From Saccharopolyspora sp. SCSIO 74807 (GTDB taxonomy: Bacteria > Actinomycetota > Actinomycetes > Mycobacteriales > Pseudonocardiaceae): a stretch of 64,000 nucleotides of DNA. The stretch covers positions 2,482,501 to 2,546,500 of the forward strand of contig NZ_CP146100.1 of assembly GCF_037023755.1 (NCBI RefSeq), given 5' to 3'. The translations under genes were made by a program, and so were the position numbers. The notes under the pieces were generated by a model that searched no databases, was not told the origin of the DNA, and saw only the letters and a list, made by a program, of their open reading frames with translations. This document shows positions 8,521 to 16,331 of this stretch, in pieces (the first letter of the stretch is position 1; each line of letters starts with the position of its first letter).

Positions 8521-9507
8521 TCAGGCGTGGCCGTTGAACAAGCTGGTCACCGAGCCGTCCTCGAAGACCTGGTGGATCGCTTCGGCCACCAGCGGGGCGA
8601 TGGACAGCACCCGCAGCGTGGGGAAGTGGTGGTCCTCCGGGATCGGCAGCGTGTTGGTCAGCACGACCTCCTTGGCTCCGCAGGAGGACAGCCGCTCCAC
8701 CGCCGGGCCGGACAGCACGCCGTGCGTCGCCGCGATGATCACGGCCTTGGCGCCCGCCTCCAGCAGCTGCTCGGTGGCCTTGGTGATCGTGCCGCCGGTG
8801 TCGATCATGTCGTCGACCAGCACGCACAGCCTGCCCTCGACGTCACCGACGACGCGGTTGGCGACCACCTGGTTCGGCTTCGTGGGGTCCCGGGTCTTGT
8901 GGATGAACGCCAGCGGAGTCCCGCCGAGGTTGTCCGCCCACTTCTCGGCCACGCGCACCCGGCCGGAGTCCGGCGATACCACGGTGATCTTCTCTTCGGA
9001 GTAGGTCTCGCGCACGTAGTCCGACAGCACCGTCTGCGCCAGCAGGTGGTCCACCGGCCCGTCGAAGTAGCCCTGGATCTGGTCGGTGTGCAGGTCCACC
9101 GTCATGATCCGGTCCGCACCGGCGGTCTTGAACAGGTCCGCCATCAGCCGCGCCGAGATCGGCTCGCGGCCCTTGTGCTTCTTGTCCTGCCGTGCGTAGC
9201 CGTAGAACGGCATGACCACGGTGATCCGCTTCGCGCTGGCCCGCTTGAGCGCGTCCACCATGATCAGCTGTTCCATGATGGCGTCGTTCAGCGGCGTGCA
9301 GTGCGACTGGATTACGAAGGCGTCGCAGCCGCGGACCGACTCGTCGTAGCGGACGAAGATCTCGCCGTTGGCGAACTTGTAGGCCGCCTGGGGCGTGACC
9401 GTCACGTCGAGCTGCTTGGCCACCTCCTCGGCAAGTTCCGGGTGGCTGCTCCCGGAGAAGAGCTTCAAGCTCTTCTTCGGGGTCGCAGACATGGCACTCA
9501 CGGTCAT
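8521..9507 (-). CDS. prs: Ribose-phosphate pyrophosphokinase (PRPP synthase)
   Basis: The 328-residue enzyme makes PRPP from ribose 5-phosphate and ATP for nucleotide, His and Trp synthesis and, in actinobacteria, arabinan precursors. Visible motifs are FANGEIFVRYDESVRG, the ATP-binding MPFYGYARQDKKHKGREPIS, DLHTDQIQGYFD, the flexible-loop PDSGRVRVAEKWAD and the PRPP-binding VLVDDMIDTGGTI. The ATG at 9507 has GGAGG close upstream; an internal Met five codons later lacks a site. It starts 22 bp after glmU, forming a two-gene operon. Confidence 0.98.
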   Translation of the reverse strand: MTVSAMSATPKKSLKLFSGSSHPELAEEVAKQLDVTVTPQAAYKFANGEIFVRYDESVRGCDAFVIQSHCTPLNDAIMEQLIMVDALKRASAKRITVVMPFYGYARQDKKHKGREPISARLMADLFKTAGADRIMTVDLHTDQIQGYFDGPVDHLLAQTVLSDYVRETYSEEKITVVSPDSGRVRVAEKWADNLGGTPLAFIHKTRDPTKPNQVVANRVVGDVEGRLCVLVDDMIDTGGTITKATEQLLEAGAKAVIIAATHGVLSGPAVERLSSCGAKEVVLTNTLPIPEDHHFPTLRVLSIAPLVAEAIHQVFEDGSVTSLFNGHA

Positions 9508-9529
9508 CGTCCCTCCCCGTTGACGCCCA

Positions 9530-11122
9530 TCATCGGGAGTCACTGATCGGATTGGTGGTCAGGTCAGATCCCGACCGCTCCAGCGCCCGCTGAGCGGCCT
9601 GGTCGGCGGCGGTGTCCGGGCGGCGGCGAGCCACCCAGCCTTCGATGTTGCGCTGCCTCCCGCGGGCGACCGCCATGGCGCCCGGGGGGACGTTCTGGGT
9701 GATGACCGAACCGGCGGCGGTGTAGGCGCCGTCGCCCACCTCGACCGGAGCGACGAACATGTTGTCCGCGCCGGTGCGGGCGTGCGATCCGATCACGGTG
9801 CGGTGCTTGGCCACTCCGTCGTAGTTGACGAACACGGTGGCCGCGCCGATGTTGCTGTTCTCGCCGACCTCGGCGTCGCCGACGTAGGTCAGGTGCGGCA
9901 CCTTGCTGCCCGCGCCGATCTCGGCGTTCTTGGTCTCCACGAAGGTGCCGATCTTGCCGTCGGCGCCGAGCCGGGTGCCGGGGCGCAGGTAGGCGAACGG
10001 GCCCGCGGAGGCACCGGGGCCGACCTCGGCTCCCTCGCCGTGCGAGCGCACCACGGACGCGCCGGGCCGCACCGCGCAGCCGGTGAGCGTGGTGTCCGGC
10101 CCGATCACCGCGCCTTCGCCGACGCTGGTGCCCGCGCGCAGCTGCACGCCCGGTTCGAGCAGCACGTCCCGGTCCAAGGACACGTCGCAGTCCAGCCACA
10201 CCGAGGCCGGGTCGGTGACCGTGACACCCGCGCGCATCCAGTCCAGCACGAGCCTGCGGTTGAACTCCGCGCCGAGCCGCGCCAGCTGCACCCGGTCGTT
10301 CACGCCCTCGACCAGCCACGTGTCCGCGCACACCAGCGCGCCCACGGACTTCCCGTCGCCGCGGGCGATGGAGAGCACATCGGTCAGGTACAGCTCACCT
10401 TGCGCGTTGTCGGTGGAGAGCCGGGCCAGCGCCTCGGACAGCACCGCGGCGTCGAAGGCGTAGACCCCGGAGTTGATCTCGTCGATGGCCGCCTGCTCGG
10501 CGGTCGCGTCCTTCTGCTCGACGATCCCGGTGACCTGCCCGGACCCGTCGCGCACGAGGCGCCCGTAGCCGGTGGGGTCCGCGACGACCGCGGAGAGCAC
10601 GGTGGCCGCGTTGCCGTTGTCGTGGTGCTCGCGCAGCAACGCGCTCAGCGTCGTCGCGTCCAGCAGCGGCACGTCGCCGTAGCTGACCAGGACCGTGCCG
10701 GACGTGCGGTCCGCGAGCGCGTCGAGCCCGCAGGCCACCGCGTGGCCGGTCCCGAGCTGTTGGTCCTGCACGGCGGTGCGGACGTCGCGGTCCAGCTCGC
10801 CCGCGACGTCGGCGAGGTGCTCGCCGACCGCGTCCTTGCCGTGCCCGATCACGACGACGAGGTCCTCGGGATCGGTGCCCGCCGCGGCGCGCACCGCGTG
10901 TTCCACCAGCGGGCGGCCGGCGAGCCGGTGCAGGACCTTCGGCGTGGCCGAACGCATCCGGGTGCCTTCGCCCGCGGCCAGCACGATCGCGTGCACCCGG
11001 GCGTCGTCCGGGGACCAGCCACCGGGGGAACCGCCACCGGGGGAGCCGCCACCGGGGGAGCCGGAAGCAGCCGCGCCGGACGTGCTGTCGGGGGCGGGCC
11101 GGGCGTTCGCGCCCTGGGGCAT
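9530..11122 (-). CDS. glmU: Bifunctional GlmU: glucosamine-1-phosphate acetyltransferase / N-acetylglucosamine-1-phosphate uridyltransferase
   Basis: The protein makes UDP-GlcNAc for peptidoglycan. The N-terminal uridyltransferase shows HAIVLAAGEGTRMRSATPKV, QLGTGHAVACG and VSYGDVPLL; the C-terminal left-handed beta helix shows GTFVETKNAEIG, HLTYVGDAEVG, NIGAATVFVNYDG and ADNMFVAPVEVG. At 530 residues it is longer than usual because of an N-terminal tail of about 40 residues rich in Gly, Ser and Pro, with a repeated GSPGG unit encoded by three 15-bp repeats. The ATG at 11122 has a GAGGGAG site, but a start nearer the conserved VHAIVLAAG cannot be excluded. prs follows 22 bp downstream. Confidence 0.96.
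   Translation of the reverse strand: MPQGANARPAPDSTSGAAASGSPGGGSPGGGSPGGWSPDDARVHAIVLAAGEGTRMRSATPKVLHRLAGRPLVEHAVRAAAGTDPEDLVVVIGHGKDAVGEHLADVAGELDRDVRTAVQDQQLGTGHAVACGLDALADRTSGTVLVSYGDVPLLDATTLSALLREHHDNGNAATVLSAVVADPTGYGRLVRDGSGQVTGIVEQKDATAEQAAIDEINSGVYAFDAAVLSEALARLSTDNAQGELYLTDVLSIARGDGKSVGALVCADTWLVEGVNDRVQLARLGAEFNRRLVLDWMRAGVTVTDPASVWLDCDVSLDRDVLLEPGVQLRAGTSVGEGAVIGPDTTLTGCAVRPGASVVRSHGEGAEVGPGASAGPFAYLRPGTRLGADGKIGTFVETKNAEIGAGSKVPHLTYVGDAEVGENSNIGAATVFVNYDGVAKHRTVIGSHARTGADNMFVAPVEVGDGAYTAAGSVITQNVPPGAMAVARGRQRNIEGWVARRRPDTAADQAAQRALERSGSDLTTNPISDSR
11019..11063. repeat. Three tandem 15-bp repeats inside glmU 5' end
   Basis: Units at 11019-11033, 11034-11048 and 11049-11063 share the sequence CCACCGGGGGARCCG (second and third identical, first differs by one base). 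They encode the repeated Gly-Gly-Gly-Ser-Pro of the GlmU N-terminal tail on the minus strand. The unit length is a multiple of three, so copy-number slippage would keep frame. Confidence 0.9.
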
Positions 11123-11547
11123 CAACGCACTCCCTCGGGTCTCAAGCGGGTTCGACGCCGATACGCCGGAGTCGCCCTGTTCGGTGCGGCCACGGTGCGC
11201 TATGGCGCCGCTGGCCGACTGCTGATGGCGTCCAAGCGGGTGAAGGGTAACCGGATCGACTCCGGGTCGGGCCGGGTGCCCCGTCCGCTCGTTCCGGCGG
11301 AAGCCGATGATACCTCCCCCGCAAGGTCCGGCCCCGTCGCCATGGCCCGTCTCAACTGGGTATTCGTGATCGGACGCGTAGCTGCTGCGGCGCGCGGCCA
11401 CCGCAGGCGGATGGCGGCGCCGGAATAGCGGCAAATGTGCGGAGAAGGCATCAGGTTGATCACCGAGCGTGCGAGCCGTGGACGCAATAGCGCGATCGGG
11501 GTGATTTCCGACGAAGCCGCCGTGTGGCGGCGGGGACGCACCCGCGC
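11123..11547. other. 425-bp gap between GGDEF gene and glmU, no gene seen
   Basis: The stretch must hold the glmU promoter on the minus strand. I see no ORF with actinomycete codon bias, no strong hairpin and no tRNA in it. A row of short GTG/ATG-started frames here lacks conserved sequence. Confidence 0.5.
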
Positions 11548-13386
11548 TCAGTGCGGTTGCGGAGGGATCCAGGTCTCCTGCTCGCGCGGGCCGCTCGGCC
11601 CCGCCGGGTACTGCGCGTCCTCGGCCGCCGCGAACGTCGCGACCTGGTTCCCGCCGCCGCGCTTGGCCTGGTACATCGCCGCGTCCGCGCGGGCCAGCAC
11701 CTGGGCGCCGGACTCCTGCGCGCGCATCGCGACCACGCCGATCGACAACGTCACCCCGCGCGAAAGGGCCTTCGGCAACCGGGCGATCGCCTCGACCGTG
11801 CGCTGCAACGCGGATTCCGCGTCCGTGAGCGCCACGACGGGCAGCAGCACGACGAACTCGTCGCCGCCGTAGCGGGACACGAAGTCGTCCACCCGCAGCG
11901 TGTCCCGCAACGTGGTCGCGACGACGCGCAGCACGTCGTCGCCTTCGGCGTGCGAGCAGCGGTCGTTGACCTCCTTGAACCCGTCCAGGTCGACCAGCGC
12001 GATCGACAGCGGCTGCGCCTCCGCGCTGCCCAGCAGCGAGTCCAGCCGGTCGTCCAGCGCCCGGCGGTTGGACAACCCGGTCAGCGGGTCCTGCAGCGCC
12101 TGCTGCGTGATCGCGTCGTGGCGCAGGTTCAGCCGCGCGTTCTCCAACCGGCTGGAAAGCGTCGAGTACCGCGCCTCCCGCATCGTCCACAGCTCGGTCT
12201 CCAGCTCGAGCACGTACTCGCCCAGCGCGTCGCTGATCGGCTCGTCGATCTCGACCAGCCGGGCGTACTCCCTGGCCAGCGAGATCCGCAGCGTCGGGTC
12301 GGAGGTGTCGGTCGTGACGTGCGAGCGGGAGTCCTGCCCCGCCGCCCTGGACGGGGCGAGCACCGACACGGCCTCCGCGCGCCGATCGGCCGACATCAGG
12401 CAGCGGGACAGCGCGATCGCCACGATGATCTTCTCCCGCGGGTGGATCGCGCGGTCCAGCGAGCGCAACCGCTGCAACCGCTCGATGTGCTCCGGACCGG
12501 GCTGCGCGAGCGCGTGCGCGGCGCCGAGCAGCGGGATCTGGTCCCACGCGGTGCGGTCCGGCAGCCGCGGGAACAACGACTCCTGCCACGGGCCTTCGAC
12601 CGCGTAGGCCAGCGCGGAGGCGGTGGCGAACCGCTCACCGGCCTCGTCGTCCTCGCCGATGCGCTCCAGCCGCAGTCCCCAGCCCAGCAGCATCCGGCAG
12701 CGGTTCATCATGTGCACCGCGATCTCGTGCGGCCCGCCGCTCTCCCGGATGCGGTGGTGCGCGCGGCCCATGACGACCTCGGCCATCTCGTAGACGCCGA
12801 GCTGGGTGAGCACGTAACCGAGGTCGATCAGCGCGGTCGCCAGCAGCCGGTCCCAGGACCGCCGCCCCAGCGCGGTGTCCGGTACGAGTTCGTCCTCCAG
12901 CATCGCCAGGCCCCACGCGACCTCGCTGATCGCGTTGTCCTCACCGCTGGCCAGCAGCTGCCGCCTGCCGCGCAGCGCCCGCGCGTCCGCCTCCAGCACC
13001 AGCAGGCCGTGCCTGCGGCTGTGCGTGAGCAGTTCGTCCAGCAGCGGGTCCGCGCCGTGCGCGAGGCCGGGGGTGGACAGCCGCATCGCGGCGCAGTGCC
13101 GGAGCAGCTGGGCGACGATGCGCGGTTCGCCGCGGCGCTGCGCCTCGGCGAGCAGGCCGTCGGCTTCGCGGATGGTGCCGCGCTGGCCGAGTGCGTCGCT
13201 GTTCTGCCCGACGGCGCTCAGTTCGCGCGCGCGACCCACCAACCACGCGTCGCTGACTTCGCTCAGCGCGGTTGTCGCGTCGTCGCGCACGTCCGTCGCG
13301 TCCTCGTGCAGCGGCGCACACCCCCTGCTGGGAATCAGCCCGGCCGGGGCCGGGAGGTCGGCGATCGTCACGGCTGCGCCGGGCAT
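11548..13386 (-). CDS. GGDEF-domain protein, probable diguanylate cyclase with helical N-terminal sensor
   Basis: Residues from about 435 to 590 form a GGDEF domain (DPLTGLSNRRALDDRL, ALVDLDGFKEVND, RYGGDEFVVLLP). The catalytic motif is intact at residues 507-511, and R498-V-D-D501 forms an RxxD product-inhibition site at the right distance. It should therefore make cyclic di-GMP from two GTP and be feedback-inhibited. The roughly 430 residues before it are helical, Leu- and Ala-rich with no membrane segment, resembling TPR-like repeats; their ligand is unknown. At 612 residues it is a soluble cyclase. It sits between tRNA-Gln and glmU on the same strand. Start taken as ATG 13386; start certainty is moderate. 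Confidence 0.92.
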   Translation of the reverse strand: MPGAAVTIADLPAPAGLIPSRGCAPLHEDATDVRDDATTALSEVSDAWLVGRARELSAVGQNSDALGQRGTIREADGLLAEAQRRGEPRIVAQLLRHCAAMRLSTPGLAHGADPLLDELLTHSRRHGLLVLEADARALRGRRQLLASGEDNAISEVAWGLAMLEDELVPDTALGRRSWDRLLATALIDLGYVLTQLGVYEMAEVVMGRAHHRIRESGGPHEIAVHMMNRCRMLLGWGLRLERIGEDDEAGERFATASALAYAVEGPWQESLFPRLPDRTAWDQIPLLGAAHALAQPGPEHIERLQRLRSLDRAIHPREKIIVAIALSRCLMSADRRAEAVSVLAPSRAAGQDSRSHVTTDTSDPTLRISLAREYARLVEIDEPISDALGEYVLELETELWTMREARYSTLSSRLENARLNLRHDAITQQALQDPLTGLSNRRALDDRLDSLLGSAEAQPLSIALVDLDGFKEVNDRCSHAEGDDVLRVVATTLRDTLRVDDFVSRYGGDEFVVLLPVVALTDAESALQRTVEAIARLPKALSRGVTLSIGVVAMRAQESGAQVLARADAAMYQAKRGGGNQVATFAAAEDAQYPAGPSGPREQETWIPPQPH

Positions 13387-13447
13387 CGCGCACCCGGCAG
13401 GACCGGCAACCGCCTTACCGGCCCGGCCGCACCGCCTGCGACCGCTG

Positions 13448-13518
13448 CTCCGCCGCCAGGACTCGAACCTGGACCATCAGAACCAAAATCTGAGGTGCTG
13501 CCTTTACACCACGGCGGA
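13448..13518 (-). tRNA. tRNA-Gln (anticodon UUG)
   Basis: The 71-nt minus-strand sequence folds into a standard cloverleaf: a 7-bp acceptor stem (TCCGCCG with CGGCGGA) and discriminator G, an anticodon stem TCAGA/TCTGA around the loop TTTTGGT giving anticodon UUG, and a T arm containing GGTTCGAGTCC. The CCA end is not encoded. tRNA-Gln next to the glmU region is usual in actinobacteria. Confidence 0.96.
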
Positions 13519-13746
13519 TCGGTCGGTGGGCGGTCCCGCTCGCGAGCCCGCCGCTTCGGCCGGCCTGCGCACGGACCGGTTCGGCGGCAGAGCTTACCGG
13601 CACGCCTGCAGGCCGTGTCAGCCCAGTCGACATGGTGGCACGTTCGTCCAGCGCGCCTGCCCGGCAGATCAATTCCGGACACGCCCGAGCTGGTGCGACA
13701 CGCCGCAATATCATCGCCGGGGGGTGACGATCGTGCATCCACGAAC

Positions 13747-13776
13747 TTACGCTGCCGTAGGTTACGGTCCCGTAGG
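13747..13776. promoter_or_regulatory. Two adjacent 15-bp operator-like repeats upstream of the desaturase
   Basis: The words at 13747-13761 and 13762-13776 both fit TTACGSTSCCGTAGG and abut without a spacer. Each is itself an imperfect dyad (TACG...CGTA). They lie 76-105 bp before the desaturase ATG, where a promoter is expected. This arrangement suggests cooperative binding of a dimeric regulator responding to fatty acids; the TetR gene downstream of the desaturase is one candidate. The rest of 13519-13851 shows no gene. Confidence 0.65.
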
Positions 13777-13851
13777 ATTCGGGGTCGACGGCCGCGCACC
13801 CGGCGCAGGCAGACCGTCCTTCCCACCACCTGACCAGTTGAGGTAGTGAGC

Positions 13852-14817
13852 ATGACAGCAGCAACGAGCGTTGCGCCCGAGGCGCCCAGCGCCGACACCG
13901 GACCGAAACCGCTGACCGCGGGCGATCGGCCGAGAGTCGCACAGTTCTTCGTGTACCTGTTCGTCACCGTGCCGACGCTGGCCGTGATCGCTGCCGTGCC
14001 GTTCGCCTGGGGCTGGGGGCTGGGCTGGGTCGACGTGGGGCTCGCCGCGGTCTTCTACGTGATCAGCGGGCTCGGGGTCACCGTCGGCTTCCACCGGCAC
14101 TTCACGCACGGCTCGTTCAAGGCCAAGCGCGGGCTGCGCGCTGCGCTGGCGATCGCGGGCATGACCTCGCTGCAGGGCCCGGTGATCACCTGGGTCGCCG
14201 ACCACCGCAGGCACCACGCCTACTCGGACCGGGACGGCGATCCGCATTCGCCGTGGCGGTTCGGCAGCTCGCCCGCGGCGCTGGCCAAGGGCTTCTGGTA
14301 CGCGCACATGGGCTGGTTGTTCGAGCGCGCGTTCACCAACGAGGACCGGTTCGCCCCGGACCTGCGCAAGGACTCCGCGCTGGTGCGGCTCAACAGCCTG
14401 TTCGTGCTGTGGACGGCGCTGAGCCTGGTGCTGCCCGCGGTGCTCGGCGGGCTGCTGACCTGGTCCTGGTGGGGCGCGCTGACCGCGTTCTTCTGGGCCG
14501 GTCTGGTGCGGGTCGCGCTGCTGCACCACATCACGTGGTCGGTGAACTCGATCTGCCACATGATCGGCGAGCGGCCGTTCAAGAGCCGGGACAAGGCGGC
14601 GAACTTCTGGCCGCTGGCGATCGTGTCGTTCGGTGAGTCCTGGCACAACTCGCACCACGCCGATCCGACCTGCGCCCGGCACGGGGTGCTGCGCGGGCAG
14701 TTGGACATCTCGGCGCGGACGATCTGGGCGTTCGAGAAGCTGGGCTGGGCGTGGAAGGTGCGCTGGCCGAACGAGAAGCGGCTGGCCCGGATCGCGGTCA
14801 CCGAGCACAAGGGCTGA
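13852..14817 (+). CDS. Acyl-CoA desaturase (delta-9 type membrane di-iron enzyme)
   Basis: The 321-residue integral-membrane protein has the three histidine boxes of acyl-CoA desaturases: HRHFTH (from H81), HRRHH (from H118) and HNSHH (from H265), separated by paired membrane segments. It introduces a cis double bond into a fatty acyl-CoA using electrons from an external reductase, which is not encoded nearby. A GAGG site (13840-13843) favours ATG at 13852 over the GTG six bases earlier. Tandem operator-like repeats upstream imply regulation by lipid status. A TetR gene follows on the same strand after 97 bp. Confidence 0.94.
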   Translation: MTAATSVAPEAPSADTGPKPLTAGDRPRVAQFFVYLFVTVPTLAVIAAVPFAWGWGLGWVDVGLAAVFYVISGLGVTVGFHRHFTHGSFKAKRGLRAALAIAGMTSLQGPVITWVADHRRHHAYSDRDGDPHSPWRFGSSPAALAKGFWYAHMGWLFERAFTNEDRFAPDLRKDSALVRLNSLFVLWTALSLVLPAVLGGLLTWSWWGALTAFFWAGLVRVALLHHITWSVNSICHMIGERPFKSRDKAANFWPLAIVSFGESWHNSHHADPTCARHGVLRGQLDISARTIWAFEKLGWAWKVRWPNEKRLARIAVTEHKG

Positions 14818-14914
14818 ACCGGGCGGCACGACCGGAACGCAGCGGGCGGCGCGAACTCGGCACGCGTCCGGGGAGGTCCGCATCGTGCCCGGCAGCGGCG
14901 GCTAGGGTTGCCGC

Positions 14915-15586
14915 GTGGCGGGACGGCGGAAGCGGAACTCCCCGGACTCGGAGACCAGACGCCGTTCGGCGCGCACGGCCCGGGTCCGGATGACCGGTGA
15001 GGAACGGCGCCAGCAACTGCTCGACGTGGCGCGGGCCCTGTTCGCGGAGAAGGGGTTCGAGGCGGCCTCCATCGAGGAGATCGCGCACCGGGCCGGGGTC
15101 TCCAAGCCGGTCGTCTACGAGCACTTCGGCGGCAAGGAAGGCGTCTACGCGGTCGTGGTGGACCGCGAGATGCGCAACCTGCTGGACCTGGTCGTCTCCG
15201 CGCTGTCCGCCGGTCACCCCCGTGCGCTGCTGGAACAGGCGGCCACGGCGTTGCTGGAGTACATCGACAACTCCACCGACGGGTTCCGCATCCTGGTGCG
15301 CGACTCGCCGGTGGCCAGCACGACGGGCACCTTCTCGTCGCTGCTCAACGACATCGCCAGCCAGGTCGAGCACATCCTCGGGCTGCAGTTCAGCGCGAAG
15401 GGCTACGACGCGAAGCTGGCGCCGCTCTACAGCCAGGCGCTGGTGGGCATGGTCGCGCTGACCGGCCAGTGGTGGCTGGAGGTGCGCAAGCCGAAGAAGG
15501 AAGAGGTCGCCGCGCACCTGGTCAACATGGCCTGGAACGGGCTGTCCCACCTGGAGCACAAGCCCAAGCTGGGCAACTGGCGGTGA
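14915..15586 (+). CDS. TetR family regulator (Rv1019-like position)
   Basis: The 223-residue protein has a basic N-terminal tail of about 30 residues, then a clear TetR helix-turn-helix (LLDVARALFAEKGFEAAS, GVSKPVVYEHFGGKEGVY), then an all-helical effector domain. The GTG start has AGGG about eight bases upstream. It lies between the glmU/prs block and mfd, the place held in M. tuberculosis by the TetR regulator Rv1019, and orthology is likely on order and N-terminal character. Here, however, two unrelated genes (Uma2 nuclease, sugar dehydrogenase) separate it from mfd, so it may instead serve the desaturase upstream. Confidence 0.9.
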   Translation: MAGRRKRNSPDSETRRRSARTARVRMTGEERRQQLLDVARALFAEKGFEAASIEEIAHRAGVSKPVVYEHFGGKEGVYAVVVDREMRNLLDLVVSALSAGHPRALLEQAATALLEYIDNSTDGFRILVRDSPVASTTGTFSSLLNDIASQVEHILGLQFSAKGYDAKLAPLYSQALVGMVALTGQWWLEVRKPKKEEVAAHLVNMAWNGLSHLEHKPKLGNWR

Positions 15587-15596
15587 ATCCTCCCCG

Positions 15597-15640
15597 AGTG
15601 AACGGTCCGCTGGACCGACCGGGCGCACGGTCCGTTCACT
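15597..15640. repeat. GTGAACGG...CCGTTCAC hairpin, copy 1 (likely terminator)
   Basis: Arms 15597-15609 and 15628-15640 pair with a single T-T mismatch (AGTGAACGG core). It begins 11 bp after the stop of the TetR gene. A second hairpin with the same arm core is at 42262-42311, also just after a stop codon, suggesting a recurrent intergenic terminator-like element. Confidence 0.6.
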
Positions 15641-15728
15641 TCCGGAACTTCGCTTTACGACTGGGCAATAATGGGACGAGAGGTCCGCTGAAACTGAGGT
15701 GATCACGGTGTGCGATGATCTGAACACT

Positions 15729-16331
15729 ATGAGTAGTGCACTCGCGTACACCGGCGGTCCGCCTTACGCGCTGGCCGATTGGGAGTCGCTCGACGAGGAC
15801 CCGGGCGGCAACCGGGTGGAGCTGATTGGCGGACATTTCAAGGTGACTCCTGCGCCCAGCTACGCCCATCAGGCGATCAGTGACGAACTCCGGCTGCTCC
15901 TGCGGCAGGCGTTGCGCCGCGAGGAACGTTCGGACCTCGTGGCGGTGAGCGCGTTGGGAATCAGCGTCGTCGAGGGCATGGGGTTCGTTCCGGACATCAG
16001 CGTTGTTCCCGCGCAGAGCGACGGCACGATCAAGGTGGCGGCGTCCGAAGTGCTGCTCGCGGTGGAAGTCGTCTCGCCGCGGACGCGCAAGGACGACCGC
16101 ATGGTCAAGCCCGAGGCGTACGCGCAGGCCGGAGTTCCGTTCTACTGGCGGGTCGAGCCGATGCCCGGGGCGCCGCCCGCGATCTTCTGTTTTCAGCTCG
16201 ACAAGGGAGAGTACGCCGAGTCCGCAGTGGTGGAGTCCGGTCGGCCCGCCACGGTCAAGGCCGCTCCGGTGGACGTCGATCTCGACGTCGACGTGCTGTA
16301 CGAGCAGATCTTCGGTGCCTGGTCACGTTGA
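15729..16331 (+). CDS. Uma2-family putative restriction-like endonuclease (DUF820)
   Basis: The 200-residue protein carries the PD-(D/E)XK-like core of the Uma2 family: an early NRVELIGG strand, YAHQAISDELRLLLRQAL helix, FVPDISVV (active-site Asp), LAVEVVSPRTRKDDR (active-site Glu and polar residues) and the helix leading to VPFYWRVE. Uma2 genes are abundant in cyanobacteria and actinomycetes, but their substrate is not established. The ATG at 15729 suits the family start; the frame is open 30 bases further. Its 3' end overlaps the convergent sugar-dehydrogenase gene by 9 bp, so antisense interference is possible. Confidence 0.9.
   Translation: MSSALAYTGGPPYALADWESLDEDPGGNRVELIGGHFKVTPAPSYAHQAISDELRLLLRQALRREERSDLVAVSALGISVVEGMGFVPDISVVPAQSDGTIKVAASEVLLAVEVVSPRTRKDDRMVKPEAYAQAGVPFYWRVEPMPGAPPAIFCFQLDKGEYAESAVVESGRPATVKAAPVDVDLDVDVLYEQIFGAWSR

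Noticed and set aside
15699-15728. Longer start for the Uma2 gene
   Set aside because: The ten extra residues are not family-like and the ATG at 15729 gives the normal beginning.
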